NCBI RefSeq assembly: GCF_000518745.1
Contig: NZ_JAEE01000010.1
Location: 1-38,516, forward strand
Length of the DNA: 38,516 bases
Direction of reading: 5' to 3'
DNA from: Phaseolibacter flectens ATCC 12775
GTDB lineage: Bacteria > Pseudomonadota > Gammaproteobacteria > Enterobacterales > Enterobacteriaceae
Below the pieces are notes generated by a model. The model was not told the origin of the DNA, did no database searches, and saw nothing but the letters and a program-made list of their open reading frames with translations. The translations under genes and the position numbers were made by a program. Positions 26,707 through 37,999 of the stretch are shown here, in pieces (position 1 is the first letter of the stretch; the number at the start of each line of letters is the position of its first letter).

Positions 26707-28551
26707 ATGTTGTTGGAACAAGGTGATCCGGATACGATACTCGCGGTCAAGGATCTGTCGATCACGTTTGGTCAGCACCCTGCCTCATCCCCTGCGGTGA
26801 GCAATCTCTCTTTCACGATTGCTCGGGGTGAAACGCTCGCACTGGTTGGGGGTTCCGGTTCAGGAAAATCTGTGACCTCGCTGGCCTTAATGAATTTGCT
26901 GGACCAAAGGCAAACAAAAATTCACGGTGAGCGCTGGTTACGTCGGCAGGATGGCACGCAAGTGAATCTGGCAGAACTGTCGCAGGCACAATGGCGCAGC
27001 CTGCGTGGTGCCGATATGGCCATGATCTTTCAAGAGCCGATGACTGCCTTAAATCCTGTGCTTACCCTAGGTCGGCAACTCACGGAAGTGCTGAGTCTGC
27101 ATCAGGCGATGAATCGAAAGGAAGCCTATCAGTATGCTATCCACTTACTTGAGAAAGTGCAGATCAAAAATCCAGCACAAGTGATGAAGCAATACCCCCA
27201 TCAATTATCAGGCGGCATGCGACAACGGGTGATGATCGCAATGGCACTGAGCTGCCGTCCTGTTTTGCTTATCGCCGATGAGCCCACCACGGCTCTGGAT
27301 GTGACTATCCAAGCACAAATCTTAGATCTGATTAAAACGTTACAACAAGAACAGCACACTGCCGTGCTATTTATTACCCATGATATGGGCGTGGTGTCCA
27401 AAGTCGCCGATCGGGTAATTGTGATGCAACAAGGACAACAAGTTGAGACAGCCGAGGTCAACAGGTTATTTACTCAGCCTCAACAGGCTTATACTCGCCA
27501 ATTACTTGCCGCTGTCCCAAAACTCGGCGATTTACAGCATCAGGCAACACCCAAAAAATTTCAGCTTGCCGATGAAAAACCCGATGACATGCTTACCGCG
27601 GATATCCAGCAATTGAGCCAACAGTCCCCCCTGTTACAAGTGAAGGGTCTGGTTACCCGCTTTCCTCTCAAAAGCAAGGGACTAAAACGGCAGAAAACTT
27701 ATCTCTATGCGGTCGATCATATCAGTTTCGAGATTTATCCTGGGGAGACGTTAGCATTAGTGGGTGAGTCCGGCTCAGGCAAATCCACCACTGGTCGCTC
27801 GCTATTAAGATTGATTAAGGCCGATGCGGGTCAGATTGTGTTCAATGGTCAACGGGTTGATCTGTTACATAACCGTCAATTAAATCCGATACGTCGCGAG
27901 ATCCAGTATATCTTTCAAGATCCCTATGCTTCGTTGGATCCCAGACAAACCGTGGAAAGTGCGATCATCGAGCCATTAATGGTACATCAGGTGATGTCGC
28001 GTTCAAAGGCCAAGATCTTGGCAAGACAACTCCTTAAGCGAGTCGGCCTGTTGGCAGAACATGCCGAGCGTTATCCTCATCAGTTTTCAGGAGGACAACG
28101 ACAACGAATTTGTATCGCTCGTGCCCTAGCCTTAAAACCTAAACTCATTATTGCTGACGAGGCCGTATCCGCTCTCGATGTCTCTGTGCAGGCACAAATT
28201 ATTAATTTACTGATTGATTTACAAAGAGAAACTGGCATTGCCCTTTTGTTCATTTCTCATGATATGGCGGTGGTTGAACGCATAAGCCATCGGATTGCGG
28301 TTCTGTATGGCGGGAAAATAGTAGAAATTGGGCCACGGCAACAGGTGCTAACAAATCCACAACACCCTTATACTCGAAATCTGATTGCCGCGGTTCCGAC
28401 GGCGAAGCTCGGAGATCGAGATAATTTGTCGGCCAAACAATCACACAGTCTGCCTCGTCCTACGAGCCCGGTTCCACCTTATCCACCCGGTGTTGCTGTC
28501 CCTTTGATTGAAGTCGGAGAGCAACATTTTGTCGCTTCTGAAAATAGATAA
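26707..28551 (+). CDS. gsiA: Glutathione ABC importer, dual ATP-binding protein GsiA
   Basis: 614 residues from the ATG at 26707 (AAAGGAG 6 nt upstream), close to E. coli GsiA (623). An in-frame start 19 codons earlier lacks such a site. It carries two ABC domains: Walker A GGSGSGKS with signature LSGGMRQR and Walker [13 protein letters not shown] in the first, then [16 protein letters not shown] and [12 protein letters not shown] in the second. The DEAVSALD form is normal for GsiA. Both domains carry the C-terminal [24 protein letters not shown] segments of oligopeptide-type ATPases. It powers uptake of glutathione through GsiC-GsiD and is the first gene of gsiABCD. Confidence 0.95.
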   Translation: MLLEQGDPDTILAVKDLSITFGQHPASSPAVSNLSFTIARGETLALVGGSGSGKSVTSLALMNLLDQRQTKIHGERWLRRQDGTQVNLAELSQAQWRSLRGADMAMIFQEPMTALNPVLTLGRQLTEVLSLHQAMNRKEAYQYAIHLLEKVQIKNPAQVMKQYPHQLSGGMRQRVMIAMALSCRPVLLIADEPTTALDVTIQAQILDLIKTLQQEQHTAVLFITHDMGVVSKVADRVIVMQQGQQVETAEVNRLFTQPQQAYTRQLLAAVPKLGDLQHQATPKKFQLADEKPDDMLTADIQQLSQQSPLLQVKGLVTRFPLKSKGLKRQKTYLYAVDHISFEIYPGETLALVGESGSGKSTTGRSLLRLIKADAGQIVFNGQRVDLLHNRQLNPIRREIQYIFQDPYASLDPRQTVESAIIEPLMVHQVMSRSKAKILARQLLKRVGLLAEHAERYPHQFSGGQRQRICIARALALKPKLIIADEAVSALDVSVQAQIINLLIDLQRETGIALLFISHDMAVVERISHRIAVLYGGKIVEIGPRQQVLTNPQHPYTRNLIAAVPTAKLGDRDNLSAKQSHSLPRPTSPVPPYPPGVAVPLIEVGEQHFVASENR

Positions 28552-28605
28552 TTCAACTACTTATCGCGCCCCTCGGGGTATATCCTTAAACAGGAGAGTA
28601 TCACC

Positions 28606-30141
28606 ATGCAACAGAATAAATATCACTGGATTATGGCACTCGGGCTGCTAAGCAGTGCGTTGGCGTTACCGGTTATGGCGGGTGGCAATATTGTGGTGGC
28701 CGTCGCCTCGAATTTCACCACTCTAGACCCCTATGATGCGAATGATTCTTTGTCACAAAGTGTCGCAAAATCATTTTACCAAGGGCTATTTGGCTTCGAT
28801 AAAGATCTAAAAATAAAAAATGTGCTGGCGGAGGGGTATCAGGTTAGCCCAGATGGCCTCACCTATACCATTAAATTGCATCAAGGTATCACCTTCCAAG
28901 ATGGCACGCCTTTTGATGCCAATGCCGTTAAAATTAACCTTGATCGGGCGAGTAACCCTGATAATCACCTAAAACGCTATAATCTTTTTACTTCTATTGA
29001 TCACACTGTGGTGAAAGATCCCTCAACCGTTGCAGTGGTCTTGAAGCAACCCTTCTCCGCCTTTATTAATACATTAGCTCATCCCGCGGCAGTGATGATC
29101 TCACCAACGGCTCTCAAAAAATACGGTAAGGAGATTGGCTTTCATCCAGTCGGCACCGGCCCTTATCAATTTGTAAGCTGGAATCAGACGGATTTTATGA
29201 GGGTAAAAAAATGGCCGGGTTACTGGCACAAAGGCTATCCGAAACTGGATAGCATTACTTGGCGCCCCGTCGTTGACAACAATACCCGAGCCGCCATGTT
29301 ACAGACCGGTGAGGCCACTTTCGCCTTCCCCATCCCTTTTGAGCAAACCTCCCGTCTCGAAGGCAATTCTTCTCTAAAAGTGGAAAGTTGGCCTTCTAAT
29401 ATGCAGCGTTATATCAGTTTGAATGTCACTCAAAAACCCTTTGATAACCCGAAAGTGCGTGAAGCACTGAATTACGCTATCAACCGCGAAGCCTTAGTCA
29501 AAGTCGCGTTTGCTGGCTTTGCTGTGCCTGCGAAAGGGATCGTTCCACCTTCGATTGCCTTTGCTGAAAGTTACCCTGCACCACGTTATAATCCAGAAAA
29601 AGCACGACAATTGCTGAAAGAAGCCGGTTATCCAGATGGCTTTACCACCACCCTTTGGTCTTCACATAATCACTCAACGGCACAGAAAGTGCTGCAATTT
29701 ACCCAACAGCAACTGGCTCAAGTTGGGATTAAAGCCCAAGTTACCGCAATGGATGCAGGACAACGTGCCGCTGAAGTCGAAGGTAAGGGACAAAAAGAGA
29801 GTGGAGTGAGAATGTTCTATACTGGATGGACAGCCTCAACAGGTGAAGCAAACTGGGCTCTGACGCCACTATTTGCCACCGCTTCATGGCCACCGGCTAT
29901 TTTTAATACTGCATTTTACAGCAATCCTGCGGTTGATAAAGATTTAGCCGATGCACTGAAAACGACTGACAATGCACGCAAAACCGCATTATACAAGGAC
30001 GCCCAAGATAAGATCTGGCATGATCAACCTTGGATCCCCTTATTAACTGAGAAACTGGTTTCTGCCCGTAATGCTAAATTATCAGGCTTTTATGTGATGC
30101 CCGATACCCTGTTCGATTTTGAACAAGCCAGTCTCAACTAA
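28606..30141 (+). CDS. gsiB: Periplasmic glutathione-binding protein GsiB
   Basis: 511 residues, family 5 solute-binding protein. A signal peptide is cleaved after about residue 25 (...LPVMA-GG). The mature N-terminus [30 protein letters not shown] closely matches E. coli GsiB. It delivers glutathione to the inner-membrane permease. It starts 54 bp after gsiA with AGGAGA upstream of the ATG. Confidence 0.95.
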   Translation: MQQNKYHWIMALGLLSSALALPVMAGGNIVVAVASNFTTLDPYDANDSLSQSVAKSFYQGLFGFDKDLKIKNVLAEGYQVSPDGLTYTIKLHQGITFQDGTPFDANAVKINLDRASNPDNHLKRYNLFTSIDHTVVKDPSTVAVVLKQPFSAFINTLAHPAAVMISPTALKKYGKEIGFHPVGTGPYQFVSWNQTDFMRVKKWPGYWHKGYPKLDSITWRPVVDNNTRAAMLQTGEATFAFPIPFEQTSRLEGNSSLKVESWPSNMQRYISLNVTQKPFDNPKVREALNYAINREALVKVAFAGFAVPAKGIVPPSIAFAESYPAPRYNPEKARQLLKEAGYPDGFTTTLWSSHNHSTAQKVLQFTQQQLAQVGIKAQVTAMDAGQRAAEVEGKGQKESGVRMFYTGWTASTGEANWALTPLFATASWPPAIFNTAFYSNPAVDKDLADALKTTDNARKTALYKDAQDKIWHDQPWIPLLTEKLVSARNAKLSGFYVMPDTLFDFEQASLN

Positions 30142-30189
30142 ACTGGTCGCCGGTTATTGATTTAACCGGCCCTCAATTTGGATTGTCTG

Positions 30190-31110
30190 ATGCTGAGTTA
30201 TTTTTTAAAACGTTTGGCCGGCTTATTGCCCACGTTGTTTATCGTGATGGTTCTGGTTTTTTTATTTGTTCACCTGTTACCAGGCGATCCGGCTCGTTTA
30301 CAAGCCGGAGCAAATGCTGATGCCTCAGTCGTCGCGCTTGTTCGCCATGATTTGGGGCTGGATCTGCCTTTATCCCAGCAATTTTATCACTATATCCGCC
30401 ATCTACTGCATGGTGATCTGGGGCAATCCATGGTCTCTAAACGTACTGTGACCAGCGAAATTGCCAGCCGTTTTATGCCAACGCTTACCCTGACACTGAT
30501 CAGTATGCTGTGGGCTACTCTCGTCGGTATGGTGATCGGCATTGTCTCGGCAGTATGGCGTAACCGTTGGCCTGACAGAATTGGTATGGTGTTTGCTATC
30601 TCAGGGATTTCGTTTCCCGCCTTTGCCCTTGGTATTTTGCTGATGCAGATTTTCTCTGTGCAATTAGGTTGGCTACCGACCGTTGGGGCGGATAGCTGGC
30701 AACACTATCTCCTCCCCACACTGACGCTTGGTGCCAGTGTCGCGGCAGTCATGGCACGTTTTACTCGCACGTCATTTTTAGAGATCCTGTCAGAAGATTA
30801 TATCCGTACCGCGCGGGCGAAAGGCCTCAGTGAATCCGCCATTATTCTAAAACATGCATTACGTAATGCGTTGATCCCAGTCATTACCATGATGGGGTTA
30901 CAGTTCGGTTTTCTGCTGGGCGGTTCGATCGTCGTTGAGATGGTTTTTAATTGGCCAGGCCTTGGCAGGTTGTTGATTGATTCGGTGACTGCTCGAGATT
31001 ATCCAGTCATTCAAGCCTTAATTTTATTATTTTCCCTAGAGTTTATTCTGATAAATTTGGTGGTTGATCTGCTGTATGCTGCAATCAATCCTACCATCCG
31101 CTATCAATAA
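30190..31110 (+). CDS. gsiC: Glutathione ABC importer permease GsiC
   Basis: 306 residues from the ATG at 30190, the same length as E. coli GsiC; an in-frame TTG four codons upstream is less likely. About six membrane helices are seen, with the N-terminal [22 protein letters not shown] typical of DppB-type permeases. The EAA-like coupling loop is [30 protein letters not shown]. It pairs with GsiD to form the channel. Confidence 0.95.
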   Translation: MLSYFLKRLAGLLPTLFIVMVLVFLFVHLLPGDPARLQAGANADASVVALVRHDLGLDLPLSQQFYHYIRHLLHGDLGQSMVSKRTVTSEIASRFMPTLTLTLISMLWATLVGMVIGIVSAVWRNRWPDRIGMVFAISGISFPAFALGILLMQIFSVQLGWLPTVGADSWQHYLLPTLTLGASVAAVMARFTRTSFLEILSEDYIRTARAKGLSESAIILKHALRNALIPVITMMGLQFGFLLGGSIVVEMVFNWPGLGRLLIDSVTARDYPVIQALILLFSLEFILINLVVDLLYAAINPTIRYQ

Positions 31111-31120
31111 AGGACGTTCG

Positions 31121-32038
31121 ATGAAAAATTGGCGACGAGACGCGGTATTAAATAGCCTGCCCTTACACACACCGTCCCCCTCTTCTAAAGCTTGGAAGAG
31201 GTTCTGGCAACGCTTTCGCCAACAGCCTGTTGCCGTTATTGCATTATTAGTGATCCTCGTGTTGGTGGGGGCCGCAATACTGGCACCGTGGTTAGTGCCT
31301 TTTGATCCGGAAAATTATTTCGATTATGACCGTATCGATCAAGGGCCAAGCAGTGTGCACTGGTTTGGTGTTGATGCGCTCGGCCGTGATATTTTCAGTC
31401 GTGTCATGGCAGGCACTCGCATCTCTTTACTGGCAGGTATCCTCTCCGTCGCGCTGGGTTCTGTATTCGGAACACTATTAGGACTGCTTGCCGGGTATTA
31501 TGAGGGGGGGTTAGATCGCATTATTATGCGGATCTGTGATGTCCTTTTTGCCTTTCCAGGCATCTTACTGGCAATTGCCGTGGTCGCCATAATGGGAAAT
31601 GGGATGGCTAACGTGATTATCGCGGTCGCGATTTTTAGTATTCCAGCCTTTGCACGACTGGTCAGAGGCAATACCCTGATGCTAAAACACATGACGTTTA
31701 TCGAATCAGCACGCAGTATTGGTGCCAGTGATAGCACCATTATTCTTAAGCATATTTTGCCTGGCACCTTTTCCTCGATCGTCGTCTATTTTACAATGCG
31801 AATTGGCATTTCGATTATTTCTGCCGCCAGTCTCTCCTTTATCGGCTTGGGCGCTCAACCACCCACGCCTGAATGGGGTGCAATGTTAAATGAAGCCCGA
31901 GCAGATATGGTGATGGCTCCCCATGTCGCGTTGTTTCCTGGATTGGCAATTTTTATCACCGTGCTTGCATTTAATTTACTGGGCGATGGACTGCGCGATG
32001 TGCTTGATCCTAAACTGCAAGGGCGAGATCCTGAATAG
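31121..32038 (+). CDS. gsiD: Glutathione ABC importer permease GsiD
   Basis: 305 residues from the ATG at 31121 (AAAGGA 6 nt upstream), versus 303 in E. coli. The frame is open further upstream inside gsiC, but the ribosome site favours this start, 10 bp after the gsiC stop. The DppC-type N-terminal region ([24 protein letters not shown]) is followed by helices and the coupling loop [21 protein letters not shown]. It is the last gene of the operon; no strong terminator is seen in 32039-32225. Confidence 0.95.
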   Translation: MKNWRRDAVLNSLPLHTPSPSSKAWKRFWQRFRQQPVAVIALLVILVLVGAAILAPWLVPFDPENYFDYDRIDQGPSSVHWFGVDALGRDIFSRVMAGTRISLLAGILSVALGSVFGTLLGLLAGYYEGGLDRIIMRICDVLFAFPGILLAIAVVAIMGNGMANVIIAVAIFSIPAFARLVRGNTLMLKHMTFIESARSIGASDSTIILKHILPGTFSSIVVYFTMRIGISIISAASLSFIGLGAQPPTPEWGAMLNEARADMVMAPHVALFPGLAIFITVLAFNLLGDGLRDVLDPKLQGRDPE

Positions 32039-32225
32039 CTTGGATCACAATTTGTGGAGCCACATCACATCAACTGCGGCCCCGTTGACCGTCGACAATT
32101 AACCCACGACGCAGGTCGGCGGTGCGCTGAAATACGAAGCAATAGTGTGATGCTGTGCTCAGAGCAAGCTTGACCACGCCGCGGTTTCGCATCAGCCCAT
32201 ATTCAAGATACCGCGCTGATATAAG

Positions 32226-33209
32226 TTAGTCATCAGCCGGATAGCTCACCCCGATCTGTTGGCGGATCGCGGTCATCACTTTTGCACACAGTAGGCTCAA
32301 TGCCAATCCCTCATGTTCAATGTGCTTATCACGGATAAGCTGAGCAACCTGCTCGGCTTCATACACCATTTCATTATTGACTTGCGATTGACCAATCTGA
32401 TGGTGCTGATACTGGCCATCTCGGGTGGTCAACGTGACGTTTTCACACACTGATAGATGATGGATCTGGATCGCGCCATGTTCACCTTGGATCTCAGATT
32501 CCAGATGAGAATCCGAGACTTTTGAGTGCATAATGGTGACATCAAAATCCCCGTAATTTAATAAAATCGTGCCGTGTGCATCGACGCCACTGTCCAACAA
32601 GCTCGCATATGCCGTGATATGCTGCGGTTCCCCCCACAAAGTCAAACAACTGGCTAAGGGATAAAAACCGATATCCATTAATGAGCCATTCGCAAATTGT
32701 GGATTAAAGGCATTTGGTAACTCGCCCTCCAAATAACGCTGATAACGCGAGGAGTATTGGCAATATTGAAATAGAACTTTTCTGATCTTACCGACGCTTG
32801 GCAGCGCCTGACGCAGATGAGCAAAGTTAGGTAAATAGCGTGTTTTAAAAGCCTCAAACAGGATCACTTGGTGTTGTCTCGCACAATGCAACATCGCCTG
32901 AACCTGCTGATAATTGGCTGCCATCGGCTTTTCACAAATAATATGTTTGCCCGCCTGCATTAATTCACAACTTTGCTCACAGTGTAAAGAATTAGGGCTG
33001 GCGATATACACCACATCAATATCAGGATCACTGGCCAGTTGCTGCAGCGAGGTGTACCGCTTCGCGCCACCAAATTGTTCAGCAAAGGTGCTCGCTGATG
33101 CCTCTTGACGAGAGTAAACCGCCTGTAACTGGTACTTGTTTGTTTCAAGCGCGGCACTGACAAAACGGGCACTAATCCAGTTAGTACCAATCACAGCTAA
33201 TCTTAACAT
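32226..33209 (-). CDS. Gfo/Idh/MocA family NAD(P)-dependent oxidoreductase
   Basis: 327 residues. The N-terminal Rossmann fold begins LRLAVIGTNWISARF. The family signature Glu93-Lys94-Pro95 (ICEKPMAAN) provides the catalytic lysine. The C-terminal beta-sheet domain includes GSLMDIGFYPL. Family members oxidise or reduce sugars, inositols and keto-glycosides; the substrate cannot be read from the sequence. The ATG at 33209 has GGAGA upstream. It is transcribed divergently from a GH3 beta-glucosidase with 170 bp between the starts, suggesting a shared role in sugar use. Confidence 0.88.
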   Translation of the reverse strand: MLRLAVIGTNWISARFVSAALETNKYQLQAVYSRQEASASTFAEQFGGAKRYTSLQQLASDPDIDVVYIASPNSLHCEQSCELMQAGKHIICEKPMAANYQQVQAMLHCARQHQVILFEAFKTRYLPNFAHLRQALPSVGKIRKVLFQYCQYSSRYQRYLEGELPNAFNPQFANGSLMDIGFYPLASCLTLWGEPQHITAYASLLDSGVDAHGTILLNYGDFDVTIMHSKVSDSHLESEIQGEHGAIQIHHLSVCENVTLTTRDGQYQHHQIGQSQVNNEMVYEAEQVAQLIRDKHIEHEGLALSLLCAKVMTAIRQQIGVSYPADD

Positions 33210-33379
33210 CGGTTCTCCATCTCTCAGGGAAAGCGAAATAAAATCACATTGCGTTCAACATTAGCACAAATTATTACCTGAATTTACCAATAAGAAGCAC
33301 ACAATCAACGAAATATCGCTATGCTGATATTGCATCTATTCTCTGCATCGCTGGGTTTACCCAATAAAGGAGTATGAAT

Positions 33380-35530
33380 ATGACTTATCCTTGGCAGCAA
33401 AATGATCTCAATCTGGAACAGCAAGTTGACAGCGTGTTAGCCGCAATGAGTCTGCAACAAAAATTTGCATGGCTCTCAGGTCCAATGGCCATTGCCCTCG
33501 ATGATGAACCCCTCCCTGAGGGCGCTATCGGTTCAGCCGGTTATTTTCCTGGGATCCCTGAACTGGGTATACCTGACATACAGCAGAGTGATGCCAGCCT
33601 CGGTGTCAGTGCCCTCGGTGGGGTTCGCCCTGGTGAACAAGCGACAGCCCTTCCCTCTAGCCTCGTCTTAGCAGCCAGTTTTAATCTCGACCTTGCTTGG
33701 CAAAATGGACAACTACTGGGTAACGAGGCATTCGCCAAAGGCTTTAATGTACAATTGGCGGGGGGATCTAACTTAATTCGAGAACCTCGCGGAGGCCGTA
33801 ATTTTGAATACCTTTCCGAAGATCCGCTGCTTACCGGCTTAATGGCTGGCCACAGTGTCCAAGGCATTCAATCCCAACATGTCGTCTCGACCCTGAAACA
33901 TTTTGCGGTCAATGCCCAAGAAACAGGTCGAGTCGTGGTCAGCTCAGACATCAGTGAAAAGGCCTTAAGAGAATCGGATCTCTTGGCGTTTGAAATTGCG
34001 ATCGAAATCGGTCAGCCCGGTGCAATCATGACTGGGTATAACCTCGTCAATGGCCATTGGGCATCAGAAAATGATTTTTTGCTCAATCGCGTACTAAAAG
34101 GAGACTGGCAATATCCGGGATGGGTCATGTCTGATTGGGGAGGAACCCATTCAACAGTTAAAGCAGCACTTGCTGGTCTCGATGTCCAATCAGGCTGTAA
34201 CTTGGATACGGAACACTGGTTTGGTCAACCGCTACAAGATGCAGTTGAACGGGGCGACATCCCCATATCGCGCATTGATGATATGGTGCGACGCATCCTG
34301 CGTAGTCTTTTCGAGGTAGGCGCGATCCAACACCCAGCCAAACGTTATCGCGATATTGATTTTATTGCCCATCATCTGCAAGCAAGCAAAATTGCCGAGC
34401 AAGGGATTGTGCTGCTAAAAAATCATGCACAAACTCTGCCCCTCCCTCGAGGCGGTAAAAATATTTTAGTGGTGGGTGCTTATGCTAATAAAGGCGTTCC
34501 GGCAGGCGGCGGCTCATCTGCTGTCACCCCGTTAGATTCGTTACTGCTCGAAGGCATCGACTTTATGGGGATCCAAACGCCCAAGGTTTATCATCCCTCT
34601 AACCCTTTAAAAGCCATACAAGCGGAATCATGGGCTAAAACCGTCAATTTCAGTGATGGCAAAGATATCCCCTACACTCAACAATTAGCAAAAGAGGCGG
34701 ATACCGTCATTGTGTTTGCCGATGAATGGCGCTCAGAGGCCCTCGACAGCCAAGGAATGGATCTGGCGCCGGACATTAATCACTTGATTCACCTCCTTTC
34801 TGCCGAACACCCCAATGTCATTGTTATTTTACAAACGGGGGGGCCAGTACTGATGCCTTGGCTTGATGATGTAGCCGCGGTTTTACAAGCGTGGTATTCG
34901 GGTTCAGCTGGTGCTGAGGCCATTGCTGGCGTACTATTTGGGCGAGTGAATCCATCCGGTCGTTTGCCTCTAACTTTCCCAGCGAATGAACAGCAACTCC
35001 CACAGCCTCAACAGATCGATCCTGCCACCACCACCTCAATGCCTGCGACTCCGATAAAAGGCGGTATTATTCATATTGATTATGATAAAGAAGGATCCGA
35101 TGTCGGATATCGATGGTACCAGCGAACAGGGCAGCGGCCCTTATTTCCGTTTGGTTATGGCCTGTCCTATACCCAATTTGACTACCAAAACCTTTCAGTT
35201 GAAAACCGTTCAGGAACAATCCTTGTCACTGTCACGGTAAGCAATACAGGACAGCGTGACGGACGTGATGTCGTCCAACTGTATATCGAACCAAAAAATA
35301 ACGCCTATCCCGCCAGACTGGTCGCTTTCCAAAGTGTAGACCTGCAACAGGGTGAGCAGAAAAGCTTACAACTCACCTTGGAACCCAGGATCATTGCGAA
35401 TTGGTGCAGTGAAAAGCAGCAATGGAAAATCGATGCCGGCATTTACCATATGGTGATTGGTCGCTTTGCTGGGGATAAACAAATCGCAATGGACATCACA
35501 CTCGCTGAACAGGTAATACGTTATCAGTAA
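33380..35530 (+). CDS. Glycoside hydrolase family 3 beta-glucosidase
   Basis: 716 residues from the ATG at 33380, 7 nt after AAAGGAG; an ATG two codons earlier is too close to that site. No signal peptide is seen, so it is probably cytoplasmic. The TIM-barrel domain contains KHFAVN and the nucleophile Asp252 in WVMSDWGGT. The second alpha/beta domain carries a candidate acid/base Glu453 (DEWRSEALD). A fibronectin III-like domain closes the protein (GRDVVQLYIEP). It most likely hydrolyses beta-glucosides or related disaccharides. It is not closely related to the GH3 lipoprotein at 9438. Confidence 0.92.
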   Translation: MTYPWQQNDLNLEQQVDSVLAAMSLQQKFAWLSGPMAIALDDEPLPEGAIGSAGYFPGIPELGIPDIQQSDASLGVSALGGVRPGEQATALPSSLVLAASFNLDLAWQNGQLLGNEAFAKGFNVQLAGGSNLIREPRGGRNFEYLSEDPLLTGLMAGHSVQGIQSQHVVSTLKHFAVNAQETGRVVVSSDISEKALRESDLLAFEIAIEIGQPGAIMTGYNLVNGHWASENDFLLNRVLKGDWQYPGWVMSDWGGTHSTVKAALAGLDVQSGCNLDTEHWFGQPLQDAVERGDIPISRIDDMVRRILRSLFEVGAIQHPAKRYRDIDFIAHHLQASKIAEQGIVLLKNHAQTLPLPRGGKNILVVGAYANKGVPAGGGSSAVTPLDSLLLEGIDFMGIQTPKVYHPSNPLKAIQAESWAKTVNFSDGKDIPYTQQLAKEADTVIVFADEWRSEALDSQGMDLAPDINHLIHLLSAEHPNVIVILQTGGPVLMPWLDDVAAVLQAWYSGSAGAEAIAGVLFGRVNPSGRLPLTFPANEQQLPQPQQIDPATTTSMPATPIKGGIIHIDYDKEGSDVGYRWYQRTGQRPLFPFGYGLSYTQFDYQNLSVENRSGTILVTVTVSNTGQRDGRDVVQLYIEPKNNAYPARLVAFQSVDLQQGEQKSLQLTLEPRIIANWCSEKQQWKIDAGIYHMVIGRFAGDKQIAMDITLAEQVIRYQ

Positions 35531-35551
35531 AATATGAGATGATCTCAACAA

Positions 35552-35576
35552 GTCGGTAGAATACCGACCCGCTTTA
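35552..35576 (+). terminator. Weak terminator after the beta-glucosidase gene
   Basis: Stem GTCGGTA/TACCGAC (35552-35558 and 35562-35568) with a 3-nt loop, followed by CCGCTTTATT. The T-run is short. Confidence 0.4.
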
Positions 35577-35648
35577 TTGTATGGCAGAGGATAATCTCTC
35601 TCTCCTCCCTGTTGCAACTTCAGAAAATAAAGGCTACCCGGAAACCTT

Positions 35649-36761
35649 ATGTTAACGTACCTTATGCTTATTCCAGTCTTGTATACGGCTAGCCGTTATC
35701 TACTGTGGCTCCCTTTACCGATGCCAGTCAAAGTACTTTTGGTTATTTTGCTGGTGATGATAGCTCAGTGCCATACCTTTTATCATCTGCTATTCGGCAA
35801 TCGCTTTGCCCCTGAATTTCCACGCGCCATCCTTATTGTGATCAATTGGCTTTATGGGGCCTTATTGCTGTTCACTGTATTGCTATTACTGGCTGATGTG
35901 ATTTCAGCGCTCGTCTTCTTGGTGAGTCGACACTGGCTGATGTCTCTGGCAGCAATGCCGTATTTATTGATCGCCACACTGCTGTTGTCAGCGTGGGCTG
36001 TTTGGCAGGCGATTAAAGTACCGGAGATAAAACAACAAGTTGTTAAGATAAAGCATTTACCTGATGCCTTTCGTGGGTACAGATTGGTGCAACTGACCGA
36101 TTTACATGCCAGTCCTTTGCTAAACCAACACTGGATGCAGAAAGTAGTCAATAAAACCAATCAACTGAAACCTGATCTGATTTTGATGACAGGAGATATC
36201 GCCGATGGTCCGGTCACTAAACGGGCCAAAGATGTTGCCCCTTTGGCCGAACTTCAGGCCATTGATGGTAAATTTGCTATTGTTGGTAATCATGAATACT
36301 ACTCTGATTACGAAACATGGATAAAGAAAATAGACCAGTTAGGGTTTAGATTACTGCTTAATCAATCTGCCTGTATTTCTCGCTCTAACGACGACATTTA
36401 TCTTGCAGGTCTGACCGATGACGCAGCCTTACACTATGCAAAACCTGGACCTGACTTACCGCGCGCTTTGCAGCAGATCCCTGAAAATAAAACAATTATT
36501 CTAATGGATCATCGCCCCACTCATGCCGATGATAATGCAAAAGCGGGCGTGTCACTCCAACTTTCAGGGCACACTCATGGTGGCATGATCTATGGATTGG
36601 ATAAAATAGTACAAAAAGCGAATCGAGGCTGGTACTCGGGCCTTTATCAAGTGGCGACAATGCAATTGTATGTCAGTAATGGAACAGGGTTATGGAATGG
36701 GTTTTCTCTTCGACTCGGTCACCCATCTGAAATCACCTTATTGATCCTTGAGCCAACCTAA
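35649..36761 (+). CDS. Membrane-anchored metallophosphoesterase
   Basis: 370 residues. The N-terminal ~125 residues contain about four membrane helices. The calcineurin-like phosphoesterase domain follows with its metal-ligand motifs in order: Asp151-x-His153 (LTDLHAS), Gly-Asp183 (TGDIADG), Asn214-His215-Glu (VGNHEYY), DHRP and GHTHGG (about 308-313). All five motifs are intact, so a dinuclear metal site is expected. This architecture is that of the YkoQ/YaeI-like group; natural substrates are mostly unknown, with lipid-linked phosphoesters one possibility. The ribosome site is weak. It is probably a single-gene unit. Confidence 0.9.
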   Translation: MLTYLMLIPVLYTASRYLLWLPLPMPVKVLLVILLVMIAQCHTFYHLLFGNRFAPEFPRAILIVINWLYGALLLFTVLLLLADVISALVFLVSRHWLMSLAAMPYLLIATLLLSAWAVWQAIKVPEIKQQVVKIKHLPDAFRGYRLVQLTDLHASPLLNQHWMQKVVNKTNQLKPDLILMTGDIADGPVTKRAKDVAPLAELQAIDGKFAIVGNHEYYSDYETWIKKIDQLGFRLLLNQSACISRSNDDIYLAGLTDDAALHYAKPGPDLPRALQQIPENKTIILMDHRPTHADDNAKAGVSLQLSGHTHGGMIYGLDKIVQKANRGWYSGLYQVATMQLYVSNGTGLWNGFSLRLGHPSEITLLILEPT

Positions 36762-37114
36762 CCCAATTGACTTTCCCTCAGCAAGGATTGACTCGGAAAG
36801 TCGTTACCTGATTGAGGGTTGAAAGAAGACCTCAACCATCAATCAGGCCAGTATGAGTAATGACGCCCCTTATTCCCCCACGCGCCCCCATAAACCTCAG
36901 ATATGATAGATTGGCAGGCAAGCGGGTGCAATGCACTGTCAAACGACTTGATGACTTACTCTCTTTTGCCTAATGGTAAAAAACACGATGACTGAACTTA
37001 TCGACTGTAGGCAATGGGTCATGCCGTCATGATTTACAGAAAATGACCGTAAAAAATCGATAAACTGGCCACAACAGTCTATCCTTAATGGACAGTAATC
37101 ACTAAGGAGTCAAG
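36762..37114. other. Intergenic region with an imperfect inverted repeat
   Basis: About 350 bp without a gene. A long imperfect hairpin (36807-36847, arms beginning CCTGATTGA and ending TCAATCAGG) lies 45 bp after the metallophosphoesterase stop. It lacks a T-run. Confidence 0.4.
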
Positions 37115-37999
37115 ATGAGCACGAACAAAAATACCGTTGCAAACTACCCACGCCCTCCTTTTGAAAAACAGCCACAAACCATGCCAGGCTTAGCGTCCAA
37201 AATGACCCCCCTGCCTGATCATGGTGAAAAAAGCTACCGAGGCACGGGACGCCTGAATGGTAAAAAAGCGCTGATCACTGGCGGCGACTCAGGAATTGGT
37301 CGTGCCGTCGCGATCGCCTATGCCAGAGAAGGTGCCGATGTGGCAATTAATTATTTGCCAGCAGAGGAAAGTGATGCGGCAGAAGTCATTGCTTTAATCA
37401 AAGCGGAAGGACGTAACGCCGTTGCGATCCCTGGTGACATACAGACAGAACAGTTCTGCCAGCAGTTAGTCGAACAGGCTGTAGGAAAACTCGGTGGCCT
37501 TGATATTCTGGTCAATAATGCAGGTCGACAGCAATTCAGTGAGCACATTACAGAATTAAGCAGTGAGTCTTTCGATGCAACATTTAAAACTAACGTCTAT
37601 GCGCCATTCTGGATCACCAAAGCCGCAATCAAGCATTTGCAAGAAGGGGCGGTGATCCTCAATACCTCTTCCGTTCAAGCCTTTAAACCAAGTGCCATTT
37701 TACTTGATTACGCACAAACTAAAGCCTGTAATGTGGCCTTTACAAAAGCCCTCGCAAAACAACTCGGTCCCCACGGCATCAGAGTGAATGCGATTGCTCC
37801 TGGACCTTACTGGACACCACTGCAAACCTGCGGTGGACAGCCACAAAGTAAGGTACAGGAATTTGGTAGTGATACACCGATGCAAAGACCAGGTCAGCCC
37901 GTTGAGATCGCCTCGTTATATGTCACCTTAGCTTCAGATGACTGTTCTTTCACCTCAGGCCAAGTCTGGTGTTCTGATGGTGGGACCGGCACCTTATAA
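37115..37999 (+). CDS. Short-chain dehydrogenase of the YghA type
   Basis: 294 residues, with AAGGAG 7 nt before the ATG. A ~45-residue N-terminal extension (YPRPPFEKQPQTMPGL..KMTPLPDHGEKSY) is characteristic of the YghA/general-stress SDR group. The cofactor motif is TGGDSGIG (55-62), with the NNAG motif at 134-137. The catalytic residues are Ser185 or Ser186, Tyr199 and Lys203 (DYAQTK). The C-terminal GQVWCSDGGTGTL is typical. These enzymes are NAD(P)-dependent and their in vivo substrate is unsettled. It stands alone. Confidence 0.92.
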   Translation: MSTNKNTVANYPRPPFEKQPQTMPGLASKMTPLPDHGEKSYRGTGRLNGKKALITGGDSGIGRAVAIAYAREGADVAINYLPAEESDAAEVIALIKAEGRNAVAIPGDIQTEQFCQQLVEQAVGKLGGLDILVNNAGRQQFSEHITELSSESFDATFKTNVYAPFWITKAAIKHLQEGAVILNTSSVQAFKPSAILLDYAQTKACNVAFTKALAKQLGPHGIRVNAIAPGPYWTPLQTCGGQPQSKVQEFGSDTPMQRPGQPVEIASLYVTLASDDCSFTSGQVWCSDGGTGTL

